A stretch of 64,000 bases of DNA from Sphingobacterium chuzhouense. GTDB taxonomy: Bacteria > Bacteroidota > Bacteroidia > Sphingobacteriales > Sphingobacteriaceae. Shown piece after piece: positions 51,512 through 60,734 of this stretch (position 1 is its first letter; each line of letters begins with the position of its first letter). Made by a program: the position numbers and the translations under genes. The stretch is from assembly GCF_014692525.1 (NCBI RefSeq), contig NZ_JACNYL010000001.1, forward strand, positions 62,001 through 126,000, written 5' to 3'. The notes below the pieces were generated by a model. The model searched no databases and was not told the DNA's origin. It worked only from the letters and a program-made list of their open reading frames with translations.

Positions 51512-54500
51512 TTATAGTGAACACTGAATTCCAAAATTGTACACCTGTTGCAGGGGATACCCTAAACCGTTACCTCCCATTTCCACATCCCAAAGCTTGA
51601 ACTTGGAAAAATTATACAAATTGGTTCCGTTTATATACATTCTTATCTTCTCTATTCCAATTCTTTTGGTCAAGGTTTCTTTGAAAGTATACCCCAATTC
51701 AACCTGTTTGATACGCAAAAACGATCCATTACGCATAAACCAAGTACTCACTTTGGTGTTATTTGTACTGGCGATATCGCTCAATCGTGGCCAAAGTGCT
51801 TTCAAATTTCTATTATCTTCAGACCAATGATCATCCACATAGGCTTGGAGCAGCTGATTTTTTTGTCCGGTAGCTAATGAAACAAAAGGAGCTGTTGCAT
51901 CTGCATCTATCCAAAAGGAAGATTTGGCAGACCCTTGAAAGAAAGAAGAGAAGTCTACACCATTGTAACCCAATGAGAATCCAAAACCATACGTCATCCG
52001 AGGAATGGTAGGATAACCGATAGGCACCATATCCAGATTCGTGATTACGCCATCCTGATCAATATCCTTATACTTGATGTCGCCGCCTAATACCTCGCCA
52101 AACTGCTGCGGCGAATTATAGGCCTCCTCATCATCGATAAACAAGCGTTCGGCCACAAAACCAAACTGTTGTCCGAGGGGTATGCCCACACGAGATCGCC
52201 ACGGAAATGCGCTGTAATTGGGTTCTTCATATTTGATATATTTACCTTCCGCATAGGTAAAATTCCCCCGGCCCGAGATAAACCAACCATTGGCAAAGTT
52301 CTTATTCGCCTCCAAGGAAATGTCGATCCCTTTACTCTCTGCTTCGCCCACATTCGCTTGCGGCAAAACAGCCACACCCATTGTATTCGGCGTATGTGCT
52401 CGTGTCATTAAGATATTGTATCGATGCTCTTTGTACAGGTCAACAACAAGATTAGCCATATTGAAAAGTCCTATCTCCGCACTGAGGTTTAATTTCCGGG
52501 ATGTCTCCCAAGTAATATCCCGGTTCTCCAGACGTCCTTCCGTCACGCCATTTATCCTGTTTCCAAATTCGGATCCAAAGGTATACCCCGCCGACGATAC
52601 ATTCGGATTGATTTCCGACAAATAGAAAAACCTGTCTTCCAGACTACCGATGGCATCATTCCCCACCAGGCCATAGGTTCCACGCAACTTCAGATTAGAT
52701 ATGATCCGCTGTATATTGCCATTCCAAAAAGGTTCTCTCGACACATACCAAGCGCCCCCCACGGATGGGAAGAAGCCAAAACGATGCTCTTTAGCAAAAC
52801 GTTCGGAACCATTATAACCAAAGTTCCCTTCCAAAAAGTATTTATCTTGAAAGGCATACGTAAAACGCCCAGCTAATCCTAGGTTTCTTCTGGCTAGTGA
52901 ATTTTGTAAGCTACCGGCATTCGCAGAAATTTTGTTCTGCATATTATAGACCAACATACCACTGACCGAATGGTCTGTCCCAATATCTGTGCTATAGCTC
53001 AAAATACCCTGAAAATAATCTTCGGAAGTGATCTGTTTGGAATCCTCTGTATAGGTCAGGTACTCGTGCGCAGTTGTCGGATTAAGATTGTTTAATATAT
53101 ATTCACCTGTCTGCTTGTCATAAGCTGATAAAATATAATAAAACGGAGTATACGTACGGGATACCTGATAATAATTGTACCGTGTGGTATTGTACATTCC
53201 ACTGGCTTTCAATCCGGGTAATATGAAATCCAGATCCTGTTTGACTTCAAATTGTGCTAAAAACATGGCATTGGTATAATCGCGATATCCCCGCATGAGA
53301 TTCGCATAAGGATTTAAATACTCTCCTGCGCCAGCATTTCCAAACAAGATATGTTCGGTTGTGAGATTCTTAGCATCCGGCTCATAATAGGCGGGAAATA
53401 ATACCGGATCCGTACGGATAATCTGTCTATAAAAGTCTGCGCCTGTACCTAAGGGGCCTGTATAGTCTGTCCAGGTCGAATTGAGACGGACAATCGCTTC
53501 GGTCGTTTTGGTCAGATTGATATTCACATTGGAACGTAGTCCATACGTTTTCAGATCAATACCGTTGTTAAAGTTGTTGCGATTGTCTACTTTGAGCATA
53601 CCGTTATCCTTATTGTATGTCGCAGCTACATAATAACGTGCGACCTTTCCACCACCATTCACATTTAAGTTGAGTCGATTATTAAAGGTCCGGTCTTTTA
53701 ACAATAAAGATTGCCAATCTGTTGCCGGATAAATCATCGGATCTTCGCCAGCCATAGTGCGTTCTATTTTTTCCCATTGATACTGTCGTGTTCTTCCCCT
53801 CGTTAAACTCGACTCATTTGCCAGATTCATATACGTAATCGGATCGGCCAATTCAATATTTCGCGTAGGTTGTGAAGCCGATGTTTCATAACGTAAGGAA
53901 ATACTTGCTTTTCCCTCACGGCCTTCTTTGGTAGTAATTAAAATCACACCATTAGCCCCTCTAGCACCATACAAAGACGTGGCTGTAGCGTCTTTCATAA
54001 TCGAAAAACTCGCCAAATCATCAACTTGCAAGCGTGCCAACTCACTGGCCGGCACTTCTACCCCATCCACCAAGATCAAGGGACGATTGGAATACCCAAA
54101 ACTGGTTACTCCACGAATAAAAAAGTCTGCGTTATCAGCACCCGGCTCTCCACTTTGCTGGAAAGCGATCAAACCAGCGACACGACCCGCCAAGGCAGTT
54201 GTCAGGTTACTCGATGGCACTTTCAACTCACTAGGTCTTACCGTCGTTATGGCCCCTACTACACTTTCCTTCTTCTGCTGGCCAAATGCGACTACTGTTA
54301 CTTCGTCCAGTTCATCCGTGACAGGCTGTAACGTCACGTTGATTTCTGTCCGACCCGCTATTGGAATCACCTGTGTTGTATAGCCCACATAACTAAAGAC
54401 AAGCTGTGCATCCCTGTCCACCATAATCTCATACTTTCCTTGTTCATCAGCCAGTACACCACGCGTGCTACCTTGCACGGTCACTGTAGCTCCCTGTATG

Positions 54501-54649
54501 GGCTCGTCTTTCTCATTCAAAATCTGTCCTCTTACAAGATGTTCTGTTTGCTGCGCGTGCAGCAATGTAGAAAACCCTAGCAAAACAAGGATGTTTAGCA
54601 GTATCCTAAGATATGCTAAAATAAATGTTGCTTTTTTTAATGATAGCAT
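51512..54649 (-). CDS. SusC/RagA TonB-linked outer-membrane transporter, pair 1
   Basis: 1045 residues with signal peptide (ILLNILVLLGFSTLLHAQ), carboxypeptidase-like domain (LVRGQILNEKDEPIQGATV), plug with RPLILVDGVEVP and SLYGARGANGVILITTKEG, and a barrel ending in YNFGIQCSL. First gene of a seven-gene leftward operon (51512 to 42212) with gaps of 6-35 bases. Promoter box at 54739-54746. It imports the fragments generated by the region's enzymes. Confidence 0.95.
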   Translation of the reverse strand: MLSLKKATFILAYLRILLNILVLLGFSTLLHAQQTEHLVRGQILNEKDEPIQGATVTVQGSTRGVLADEQGKYEIMVDRDAQLVFSYVGYTTQVIPIAGRTEINVTLQPVTDELDEVTVVAFGQQKKESVVGAITTVRPSELKVPSSNLTTALAGRVAGLIAFQQSGEPGADNADFFIRGVTSFGYSNRPLILVDGVEVPASELARLQVDDLASFSIMKDATATSLYGARGANGVILITTKEGREGKASISLRYETSASQPTRNIELADPITYMNLANESSLTRGRTRQYQWEKIERTMAGEDPMIYPATDWQSLLLKDRTFNNRLNLNVNGGGKVARYYVAATYNKDNGMLKVDNRNNFNNGIDLKTYGLRSNVNINLTKTTEAIVRLNSTWTDYTGPLGTGADFYRQIIRTDPVLFPAYYEPDAKNLTTEHILFGNAGAGEYLNPYANLMRGYRDYTNAMFLAQFEVKQDLDFILPGLKASGMYNTTRYNYYQVSRTYTPFYYILSAYDKQTGEYILNNLNPTTAHEYLTYTEDSKQITSEDYFQGILSYSTDIGTDHSVSGMLVYNMQNKISANAGSLQNSLARRNLGLAGRFTYAFQDKYFLEGNFGYNGSERFAKEHRFGFFPSVGGAWYVSREPFWNGNIQRIISNLKLRGTYGLVGNDAIGSLEDRFFYLSEINPNVSSAGYTFGSEFGNRINGVTEGRLENRDITWETSRKLNLSAEIGLFNMANLVVDLYKEHRYNILMTRAHTPNTMGVAVLPQANVGEAESKGIDISLEANKNFANGWFISGRGNFTYAEGKYIKYEEPNYSAFPWRSRVGIPLGQQFGFVAERLFIDDEEAYNSPQQFGEVLGGDIKYKDIDQDGVITNLDMVPIGYPTIPRMTYGFGFSLGYNGVDFSSFFQGSAKSSFWIDADATAPFVSLATGQKNQLLQAYVDDHWSEDNRNLKALWPRLSDIASTNNTKVSTWFMRNGSFLRIKQVELGYTFKETLTKRIGIEKIRMYINGTNLYNFSKFKLWDVEMGGNGLGYPLQQVYNFGIQCSL

Positions 54650-54738
54650 TGGTTAAATATTAGTAGTTCTGTATTCAAGTTTATTATATAGCTCGTTAGT
54701 CGATTCAGGTTTGCCTTCTAACGATCCCTTATACTATA

Positions 54739-54746
54739 CAAAGATA
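54739..54746 (-). promoter_or_regulatory. -7 box TATCTTTG of the SusC 1 operon
   Basis: Perfect TAnnTTTG on the minus strand, predicted start near 54733 and a leader of about 85 bases. No clear -33 element, which suggests activator dependence. Confidence 0.5.
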
Positions 54747-54935
54747 GAATCGTGTGTTCCGCAGGACTACTATTATTATTCTCTTATATGATATTATATT
54801 TTAATCTCCGCTATAAAATCTCGGTTTCTCTCATGTGGAATAGCAAAACTTAGATCAATATATTAGGTTATGCTACTTGACAAGTCAATGAAAGTCTTAT
54901 TTAATTGGTTACATATTATTTTAGTAGCGATTTTG

Positions 54936-54971
54936 AAAAAGAAAAAAGTCAATGCAGCTACATTGACTTTG
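54936..54971 (-). terminator. Terminator of the aldehyde dehydrogenase gene
   Basis: Stem AAGTCAATG (54946-54954) / CATTGACTT (54961-54969), 6-base loop, and a long A-run (54936-54947) that gives the T-tail leftwards. About 30 bases after the dehydrogenase stop. Confidence 0.88.
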
Positions 54972-54998
54972 TCCTCATGGCAGAAAAATAGATTATGC

Positions 54999-56441
54999 TT
55001 ATCGTGTCGAAACACCAAAATTGATATATTTCACTTCCACGTATTCATCCAATCCGTAGCGTGAACCTTCTCTGCCAACACCAGATTCTTTGATCCCACC
55101 AAACGGGGCTCCAGCAAAGGAAATCCGTCCTTCATTCACGCCCACCATACCCGCTTCAAGCGCTTCAGCAACACGCCAGCAGCGATGCACATTACTACTA
55201 TAAAAATAGGATGCTAATCCAAACTCCGTATCGTTCGCCATTTGGATAGCCTCTTCCTCCGTGGTAAATCTAAACAACGACGCCACCGGTCCAAATGTTT
55301 CCTCTTTGGCGATTAAAGCGTTTGATGGGACACCTGCAAGTACCGTAGGTTCGTAAAACAATTCTTTGATAACCTTCCCTCCCGTCAGTATACGAGCACC
55401 TTTGTCAACAGCATTGGCTACGTGTTCCTGTACTTTATCCAATCCTTTTTTATTGATCAAAGGTCCAATTTGTACGTCGTTGTCCAAGCCGTTGCCTACT
55501 TTCAACGCTTTTACGGCTTCTGTCAGCTGTTCTGAAAACGCTAGAAAAACCGAATCTTGTACCAAAAAGCGATTAACGGCCACACAAGTCTGTCCAGCAT
55601 TACGAAACTTCGCAAACATAGCACCTTCAACAGCAGCCTCGATATCTGCATCTTCAAATACAATGAACGGCGCATTGCCACCAAGTTCCAAAGAAATCTT
55701 TTTCACATTTTCTGCGGCTTGCTTCATCAGTTGTTTTCCAACAGACGTTGATCCCGTAAAGGAAAGCTTTCTGATCAACGGATTTGTGCTTAATTCATAC
55801 CCAATGCCCGAAGAATCTGTTCCCGTAACAACGTTTAATACACCGGCCGACCATCCCGCCTTTTCCGCGAGAACAGCAAGAGCCAATGCTGTTAAAGGTG
55901 TCTGTGACGCCGGACGGTGCACCACTGTGCAGCCTGCTGCAATAGCCGGGGCGATTTTTCTCGTGACCATCGCTAACGGGAAATTCCATGGTGTGATGGC
56001 AGCAACAACCCCCACGCCCTGTTTAATGGTCAGTATTCTATTTGACATCTTCGATGCAGGCACGGTCTCCCCATAAGCCCGCTTGCTCTCCTCCGCAAAC
56101 CACAGCACAAAAGAAGCACCATAATCAACTTCCCCCAGGCTATCCGTCAATGCTTTTCCAGACTCCAATGTAATGATCTCCGCCAGCTCCTGCTTATGTT
56201 CCATGATCAATCGATACCACTCTTCTAACATAGCAGCACGCTGCCCCACATCACTCACCTTAAAAGAGCACCAAGCTTTATATGCTACGTCTACTGCTTC
56301 ATGTACGTTGGATACCGTTAGATTCGTTACTTTTTCAATAACGGTACCCGTAGCTGGGTTTACGACATCAAATGTATCTGTTCCTGCTACCCATTGTCCG
56401 TTTATAAATGCTTTTCCGGTTATCAGTTCTTTGATGTTCAT
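54999..56441 (-). CDS. NAD(P)-dependent aldehyde dehydrogenase (succinate-semialdehyde type)
   Basis: 480 residues with Glu252 (LELGGNAP) and nucleophile Cys286 (NAGQTC), the catalytic pair. TPWNFPLAM and the GSTSVGK cofactor loop are also present. The usual KP(A/S)xxTP Lys is Arg here (HRPASQTP). Length and wording fit GabD-like enzymes that oxidise succinate semialdehyde, glutarate semialdehyde or glycolaldehyde to the acid. It ends in its own terminator and is separated from the catabolic operon by a toxin-antitoxin pair, so a link to that operon is possible but not shown. Confidence 0.9.
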   Translation of the reverse strand: MNIKELITGKAFINGQWVAGTDTFDVVNPATGTVIEKVTNLTVSNVHEAVDVAYKAWCSFKVSDVGQRAAMLEEWYRLIMEHKQELAEIITLESGKALTDSLGEVDYGASFVLWFAEESKRAYGETVPASKMSNRILTIKQGVGVVAAITPWNFPLAMVTRKIAPAIAAGCTVVHRPASQTPLTALALAVLAEKAGWSAGVLNVVTGTDSSGIGYELSTNPLIRKLSFTGSTSVGKQLMKQAAENVKKISLELGGNAPFIVFEDADIEAAVEGAMFAKFRNAGQTCVAVNRFLVQDSVFLAFSEQLTEAVKALKVGNGLDNDVQIGPLINKKGLDKVQEHVANAVDKGARILTGGKVIKELFYEPTVLAGVPSNALIAKEETFGPVASLFRFTTEEEAIQMANDTEFGLASYFYSSNVHRCWRVAEALEAGMVGVNEGRISFAGAPFGGIKESGVGREGSRYGLDEYVEVKYINFGVSTR

Positions 56442-56517
56442 ATGATGTATATTTTTAGCCCTCTCCGATATAGGGGAAAACTGTATTTCTTATAAAACCG
56501 TGGCTTGGATAATTTGT

Positions 56518-56940
56518 TTATCGTTTATTGAAAACAAATTTCAGTTTTTGTGCGGTATAATCTGCAAATTTACGATCGGAAGAAATAAGCGTGAGTTTCT
56601 CGGTAATGCCGTGGGAAATGATCGCGTGGTCGAAAGGGTCGTTGTGCCCATCAGTAATATCGAGTCTTGAAAGAGTTTTGGTATGCTCTTCTCCGAAAGC
56701 GAGTATCTTGATGTAAAAATCTTTTTCGATACGAGCTATTATCTCTTTTGCTTCTTTGATGCCTTTAGGCTTGACCTTACGAATACGATATAATTGTAAC
56801 AGTTCGACGACAGAAACAGCACTCACATACAATTGGTTAGTATAATCTTCCATAATAGCCATTGTTTCGACAGAAAGATTATCGTACTCTCCCAAAACAA
56901 TAAACGCCAAAATATTGGTATCCAGCAAATACCGTCCCAT
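56518..56940 (-). CDS. PIN-domain toxin (VapC-like)
   Basis: 140 residues. The first acidic residue is in YLLDTNI (Asp7), the second in SVVELLQL (Glu), the further Asp in NDPFDHAII and SSDRKF. These form the Mg-binding site of PIN ribonucleases that cleave tRNA or rRNA in VapBC systems. It begins 5 bases after the stop of a 54-codon gene that should be its antitoxin. The pair shares the promoter at 57129. Confidence 0.88.
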   Translation of the reverse strand: MGRYLLDTNILAFIVLGEYDNLSVETMAIMEDYTNQLYVSAVSVVELLQLYRIRKVKPKGIKEAKEIIARIEKDFYIKILAFGEEHTKTLSRLDITDGHNDPFDHAIISHGITEKLTLISSDRKFADYTAQKLKFVFNKR

Positions 56941-56945
56941 ACGAA

Positions 56946-57110
56946 CTATTTCAAAACTGCCCGCATATCGGTTATTTCTCCTGGATCTTTTGCCGCTTTA
57001 AGAAAAGCCAACCAAGTTTTAGAAACCTTTTTCCGTTTTACCAACTCTTCCGCCTCTGCGATGAGTTGATCGATATTTTCTTTGTCTATTTTCTTTTTAG
57101 TCGTTTTCAT
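56946..57110 (-). CDS. 54-residue antitoxin of the PIN toxin
   Basis: A short gene with ATG at 57108-57110 and TAG at 56946-56948, preceded by a strong AGGAGG ribosome site 4 bases upstream of the ATG (57115-57120). The product starts MKTTKKKIDKENIDQLIAEA, is helical and highly charged (EELVKRKKVSKTW), and ends with DMRAVLK, a likely toxin-neutralising tail. I recognise no named DNA-binding fold. Order antitoxin-toxin, tight spacing, strong ribosome site and own promoter fit a type II antitoxin. It is the key small gene of the locus. Confidence 0.72.
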   Translation of the reverse strand: MKTTKKKIDKENIDQLIAEAEELVKRKKVSKTWLAFLKAAKDPGEITDMRAVLK

Positions 57111-57128
57111 ATGACCTCCTAGTTATCA

Positions 57129-57136
57129 CAAAGATA
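57129..57136 (-). promoter_or_regulatory. -7 box TATCTTTG of the toxin-antitoxin pair
   Basis: Perfect TAnnTTTG on the minus strand. Predicted start near 57123, leaving a leader of only about 12 bases that includes the AGGAGG site. Confidence 0.5.
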
Positions 57137-57155
57137 GACAAAAAACCTCAAACAG

Positions 57156-58253
57156 CTATCTCCTCCTCGCCACAACCTCCCATTCCCCCACGACAGCATT
57201 ATTTTCCACGACCAATAATTTATCATACAATGCCACCGTCGGACAAATGTGGATAGGCAAAGCATACAATACATCACCTACTTTAAATTGATGCCTTTCC
57301 CCAGCATCTAACACGAGATGTTCTTCGCTGTGGCTTACCGGTTTTAAATGAGGAGCATTTAGAAAAAACACCCTATTATCCAATGGATTTTCGGATGCTA
57401 TGGCTTTATAGCCCAAATCGACACAAATCGTATTTTCCGAGGGTAAAGAAACTACACGTGTCATCAGTACAGCCGCCGGAAGAAAATTTTGCTCCGGCAA
57501 CGTATTTGCATACCCTTTATCCCATAACACGAATGTACCTGGACTGCATTCAACCTCCGGATATTGTGCATAAATCGGAAAGGAGGGCGAGCCGCCGATA
57601 ACCACGCGGGGTTTCGTAAAGCCTTCGTCCAACAATCGCTCTATTAACCTAGCAATAGGCTTATAATTCCGATCACAAATATTTTTACGCTCTGCTATAT
57701 CTATTTCGCGCACATGACCATCATACGCGTGAAAACCTTTCACGTTCAACCCATCCACCCCACTGCAAAATCGGTATAGTTCGAGAGCAGCGTCATCATC
57801 CGGTAATATACCTGTACGCCCCATCCCTATATTCAGGTCTATGAATACATCTATCTGTATCTCGTTTTGAACAGCGATAGCCGATAGATTCTTTACAGCA
57901 TCCACATAATCGACTATAGCGGAGAAACGCGTCTGGGGAAAATGTTGAACTAGTGTCACAAACCGCTGTAGTTTTGCTTCATACAACGGATAAGCCAACA
58001 ATACGTCCGGCACACCACACTCTCCTAGCATTTCCGCTTCGGCAATTGTTGCACATTTAAACTTACTGATACCGGCGTTTAATAGCAGTTCGGTAATTTC
58101 TTTCGTTTTGTGCGTCTTGGCGTGAGGCCGCAATCTATTGATGTCATCAATCATGTCTTTAAGCACCTCGATATTGTGTTGGACACGATCCGGATAAACC
58201 AATAGTGCCGGTGTATCTACCTGATTTTCTATATAGAGATTATACCAGTTCAT
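57156..58253 (-). CDS. D-threonine aldolase / D-serine dehydratase-like PLP enzyme
   Basis: 365 residues from the ATG at 58253, overlapping the stop of the ceramidase-like gene. Fold-III PLP enzyme: N-terminal barrel with Lys46 in RPHAKTH as Schiff-base Lys, DLNIGMGRTG, and C-terminal beta domain with HICPTVAL, where His and Cys normally hold the catalytic metal. The family acts on D-threonine, D-serine or 3-hydroxy-aspartate, giving glycine plus aldehyde or a keto acid. As the last gene of the catabolic operon it suggests a 3-hydroxy amino acid intermediate. Confidence 0.88.
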   Translation of the reverse strand: MNWYNLYIENQVDTPALLVYPDRVQHNIEVLKDMIDDINRLRPHAKTHKTKEITELLLNAGISKFKCATIAEAEMLGECGVPDVLLAYPLYEAKLQRFVTLVQHFPQTRFSAIVDYVDAVKNLSAIAVQNEIQIDVFIDLNIGMGRTGILPDDDAALELYRFCSGVDGLNVKGFHAYDGHVREIDIAERKNICDRNYKPIARLIERLLDEGFTKPRVVIGGSPSFPIYAQYPEVECSPGTFVLWDKGYANTLPEQNFLPAAVLMTRVVSLPSENTICVDLGYKAIASENPLDNRVFFLNAPHLKPVSHSEEHLVLDAGERHQFKVGDVLYALPIHICPTVALYDKLLVVENNAVVGEWEVVARRR

Positions 58254-59619
58254 TTTTATGTTGCTCAATTTGTTTCAACAGTACATTCCTAATTTTAGCT
58301 TCTGCTGATTCCTCTAGAAAACTTGTCCGACAGCGCCAAGTCTCATAACCTCCCAAAGCAATTTCATGCTGTGGAGGTACGTATCCTACATAGTCATTGG
58401 CTAGACAAACGGTAAAATATTTCCCTTGCGGTGCCAATGCTTTTAACGCCAGCCCGGTCTCCGCAAAAAACTCTCCTCCCAAAGCACCTATTATGCCAGT
58501 ACCTATACGAAAAGATTGGATGTAAAACGTTCTTTGTTTTGGAAACTCTGCCAATAAAACCTGCTCCCGGGCATAAATACGTCGATAACCGTCCTCATTT
58601 AATGTAATAGATTCGTAATCCGTATCGATGACCATTTGTTTCGCATTCTCTAATTCTTGTTCAGACAGCTTTCTGATGCCTACAGGCAGTTCATTGTACA
58701 ATGCTTCCAAAGCGGGGTATTCTTCCCATTGGAGGTTCTGTAAGTCCCGCAACACTTTATCCGATAAACCCCGTCCGATAAACTCACTTTTACGGTGTGA
58801 TCCAGTTGGATAACGACCAGTATCTATAAAATCCCAGATATTTATTTCGCCGCTGGTACCATTACTCATCATCGCCACGAAGCTATTATCGCCTTCTGAC
58901 AGAACTTCTTCGAGCCGTTTCGCGAAACAACCGAAATAATCCGCACTGATAGTGCCACGTTCGAGATCACCTACATAATGCAATGAATAATTCGCCAAGA
59001 GTGCTATCCATTGATCATCCAATCCTTTAACGCCCAGATAAGCTAATTGCGTATCCGGGGTAGAATTTCTTTCTAAAATGTGTTCTTCAGCTCCAAACGG
59101 ATTGGTCTTCACCAAATCATATCCGCCTGTCACCGGATTAAATGCTTTATATTCGGGAGCCATCTTGTACCTTCGGCACAATACATGTTCCGGTGCATCT
59201 ACAGTGCCAAAAGCTATTTTCGCTTCACGAAGATTAGGGAGGGTTTCAATAACAAGATCGACCAAAATCCTATGAAGATTTTTTCTGTAAGTGAGATCAG
59301 CATGCCCCATCAACAACTCTGTAATCGCCCCCGCCGAGTGGGTATGTGTACTGGAAATTAGCATATGGGATTGGGGTATTCCCGTAGCCTTATGGATATC
59401 GGCCTTTACTTCATCTAAAAAATCCTGTTGCATAGCGCAGATATCCACTACGACAAACATTAATATCGTATCGCTCTGCTTTAACACTACAGATTTTGCA
59501 TACAATCGATCATGTATTTTATTGGCATACCTCGTTTGGAACTCTCCGTTGATTAATGTGCCTAACGGTGGTGTAATGTCTTTTTGTAAAGCCGCAGCTT
59601 GAAATGAATTATTAGCCAT
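58240..59619 (-). CDS. Cytosolic neutral-ceramidase-N-terminal-domain-like hydrolase
   Basis: 459 residues without a signal peptide. The N-terminal half carries the neutral/alkaline ceramidase pattern: AAALQKDITPPLG, a DIC segment and SSTHTHSAG near residues 92-100, whose His residues bind zinc in true ceramidases. A later NGTSGEINIWD block matches the family. True ceramidases are secreted and about 650-700 aa, so this is a short cytosolic relative, probably an amide hydrolase of unknown substrate. Gene order within a catabolic operon suggests it opens an N-acyl amino compound. Confidence 0.72.
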   Translation of the reverse strand: MANNSFQAAALQKDITPPLGTLINGEFQTRYANKIHDRLYAKSVVLKQSDTILMFVVVDICAMQQDFLDEVKADIHKATGIPQSHMLISSTHTHSAGAITELLMGHADLTYRKNLHRILVDLVIETLPNLREAKIAFGTVDAPEHVLCRRYKMAPEYKAFNPVTGGYDLVKTNPFGAEEHILERNSTPDTQLAYLGVKGLDDQWIALLANYSLHYVGDLERGTISADYFGCFAKRLEEVLSEGDNSFVAMMSNGTSGEINIWDFIDTGRYPTGSHRKSEFIGRGLSDKVLRDLQNLQWEEYPALEALYNELPVGIRKLSEQELENAKQMVIDTDYESITLNEDGYRRIYAREQVLLAEFPKQRTFYIQSFRIGTGIIGALGGEFFAETGLALKALAPQGKYFTVCLANDYVGYVPPQHEIALGGYETWRCRTSFLEESAEAKIRNVLLKQIEQHKNELV

Positions 59620-59629
59620 TTTTGTTAAT

Positions 59630-59650
59630 ATTACATTGGGCGAATGTAAT
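59630..59650. other. Inverted repeat ATTACATT-N5-AATGTAAT
   Basis: Perfect 8-bp arms with the spacer GGGCG, between the dipeptidase stop and the ceramidase-like start. Intercistronic mRNA hairpin or operator. The same 8-mer forms the triple palindrome at 10816-10839. Confidence 0.4.
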
Positions 59651-59654
59651 CACC

Positions 59655-60734
59655 CTACCTTAACGCATTTCTCAAAAAACGCAACCAATTTCCATGAAAT
59701 ATATTATCTATATCCTGCTCAGTATAACCTTTGTTGGACAAAAGATACGTATATTTTTGTAAATCCGCGATGGAGTTCATGTCCCATGGAGACTGCTCAG
59801 TACCAAAGATGCCATCCAGATCACTTCCGATACCGATATGCAACGAATTTCCAGCTATTTGGCAGATATGATCCCAATGGTCAATGAGCATTTCCAATCG
59901 GATATCCAGTTGCCAGGGATCGGAAACCGTATCGATGAACCGTATATCCATTGCCCAACAATCCAGCATACCGCCGATAACCGCATCCCGTTCGATCAAT
60001 TGCTTAATTTGCGCATCGTTCAATTGCCTTTGATTGGGAACGATTTTACGAACATTATGATGACTGGCCCAGATTGGTCCTGCATACCGTTCCATAGCTT
60101 GAGTAAAGCCTTCGTCCGTTAAGTGTGTCACGTCCAATATCATGCGCAACTCACCCATAATCTTCATTAATTCCAACCCTTCCGGATGGATCCGTCCGGC
60201 TGTTTTTGTGCCATCCGCATATCGTCCTGGACCAAAATGCGACAATCCTATAGCTCGAAGTCCATATTCATAAGCCTCATACAAATAGTCCGGTGTAACC
60301 AGCGAATCCGCACCCTCTAAGCTCAATAAAAAGCCTACCGGTTTGGTCTCATCTGCAATCGTTTCGTCGTTCCAAAGCTTAATATGGGCGTCCATGCCTC
60401 TTTTGTCCACAATCTGCACCATTTCCCCCTGCTTCTCCATTTCCCTGTACCAAGTCAATTGTGCTTGTGTCATCGCCCATGCCTGTGCAGGTGAATTCCA
60501 CCCCGTCAATGCGCTGTTGAAAGGATTGACACGAGCCAACTGTGTTGCTACTACAAAACCAACTTTCCCCTTTCTTAACTCCGGTAGACAAACGGTACCT
60601 TTCCCTCGATCCGGTTTATCTTTCATATTCATTTCTTTCAAACGTATATGTTCTAAAGGCATAGCCAGATCGCGGTTCCACTCGATGGCGTTCATAGCCA
60701 GATCCAAATGGGCATCAACGATCAAACGACTCAT
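59655..60734 (-). CDS. Membrane dipeptidase (peptidase M19)
   Basis: 359 residues. Binuclear-zinc ligands in family order: HxD in VDAHLDLAM (about residues 8-10), Glu in LSLEGAD, His in LDVTHLTDEG, His in WASHHNVRKI and Asp in GIGSDLDG. M19 enzymes split dipeptides, including those with D-residues, and some related compounds. There is no signal peptide, so despite the family name it is cytosolic here. It overlaps the upstream dehydrogenase-like gene by 20 bases, a sign of coupled translation. Confidence 0.88.
   Translation of the reverse strand: MSRLIVDAHLDLAMNAIEWNRDLAMPLEHIRLKEMNMKDKPDRGKGTVCLPELRKGKVGFVVATQLARVNPFNSALTGWNSPAQAWAMTQAQLTWYREMEKQGEMVQIVDKRGMDAHIKLWNDETIADETKPVGFLLSLEGADSLVTPDYLYEAYEYGLRAIGLSHFGPGRYADGTKTAGRIHPEGLELMKIMGELRMILDVTHLTDEGFTQAMERYAGPIWASHHNVRKIVPNQRQLNDAQIKQLIERDAVIGGMLDCWAMDIRFIDTVSDPWQLDIRLEMLIDHWDHICQIAGNSLHIGIGSDLDGIFGTEQSPWDMNSIADLQKYTYLLSNKGYTEQDIDNIFHGNWLRFLRNALR

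Larger units (their letters stand above)
54650..54998. other. Gene-free interval between SusC 1 and the aldehyde dehydrogenase gene
   Basis: About 350 bases with no gene. It holds the SusC 1 promoter box and, at the right end, the dehydrogenase terminator, so it separates two leftward transcripts. No regulator gene or extra repeat seen. Confidence 0.7.

Noticed and set aside
55366..56076. 236-codon plus-strand ORF
   Set aside because: Antisense shadow of the aldehyde dehydrogenase, whose motifs are complete on the minus strand.
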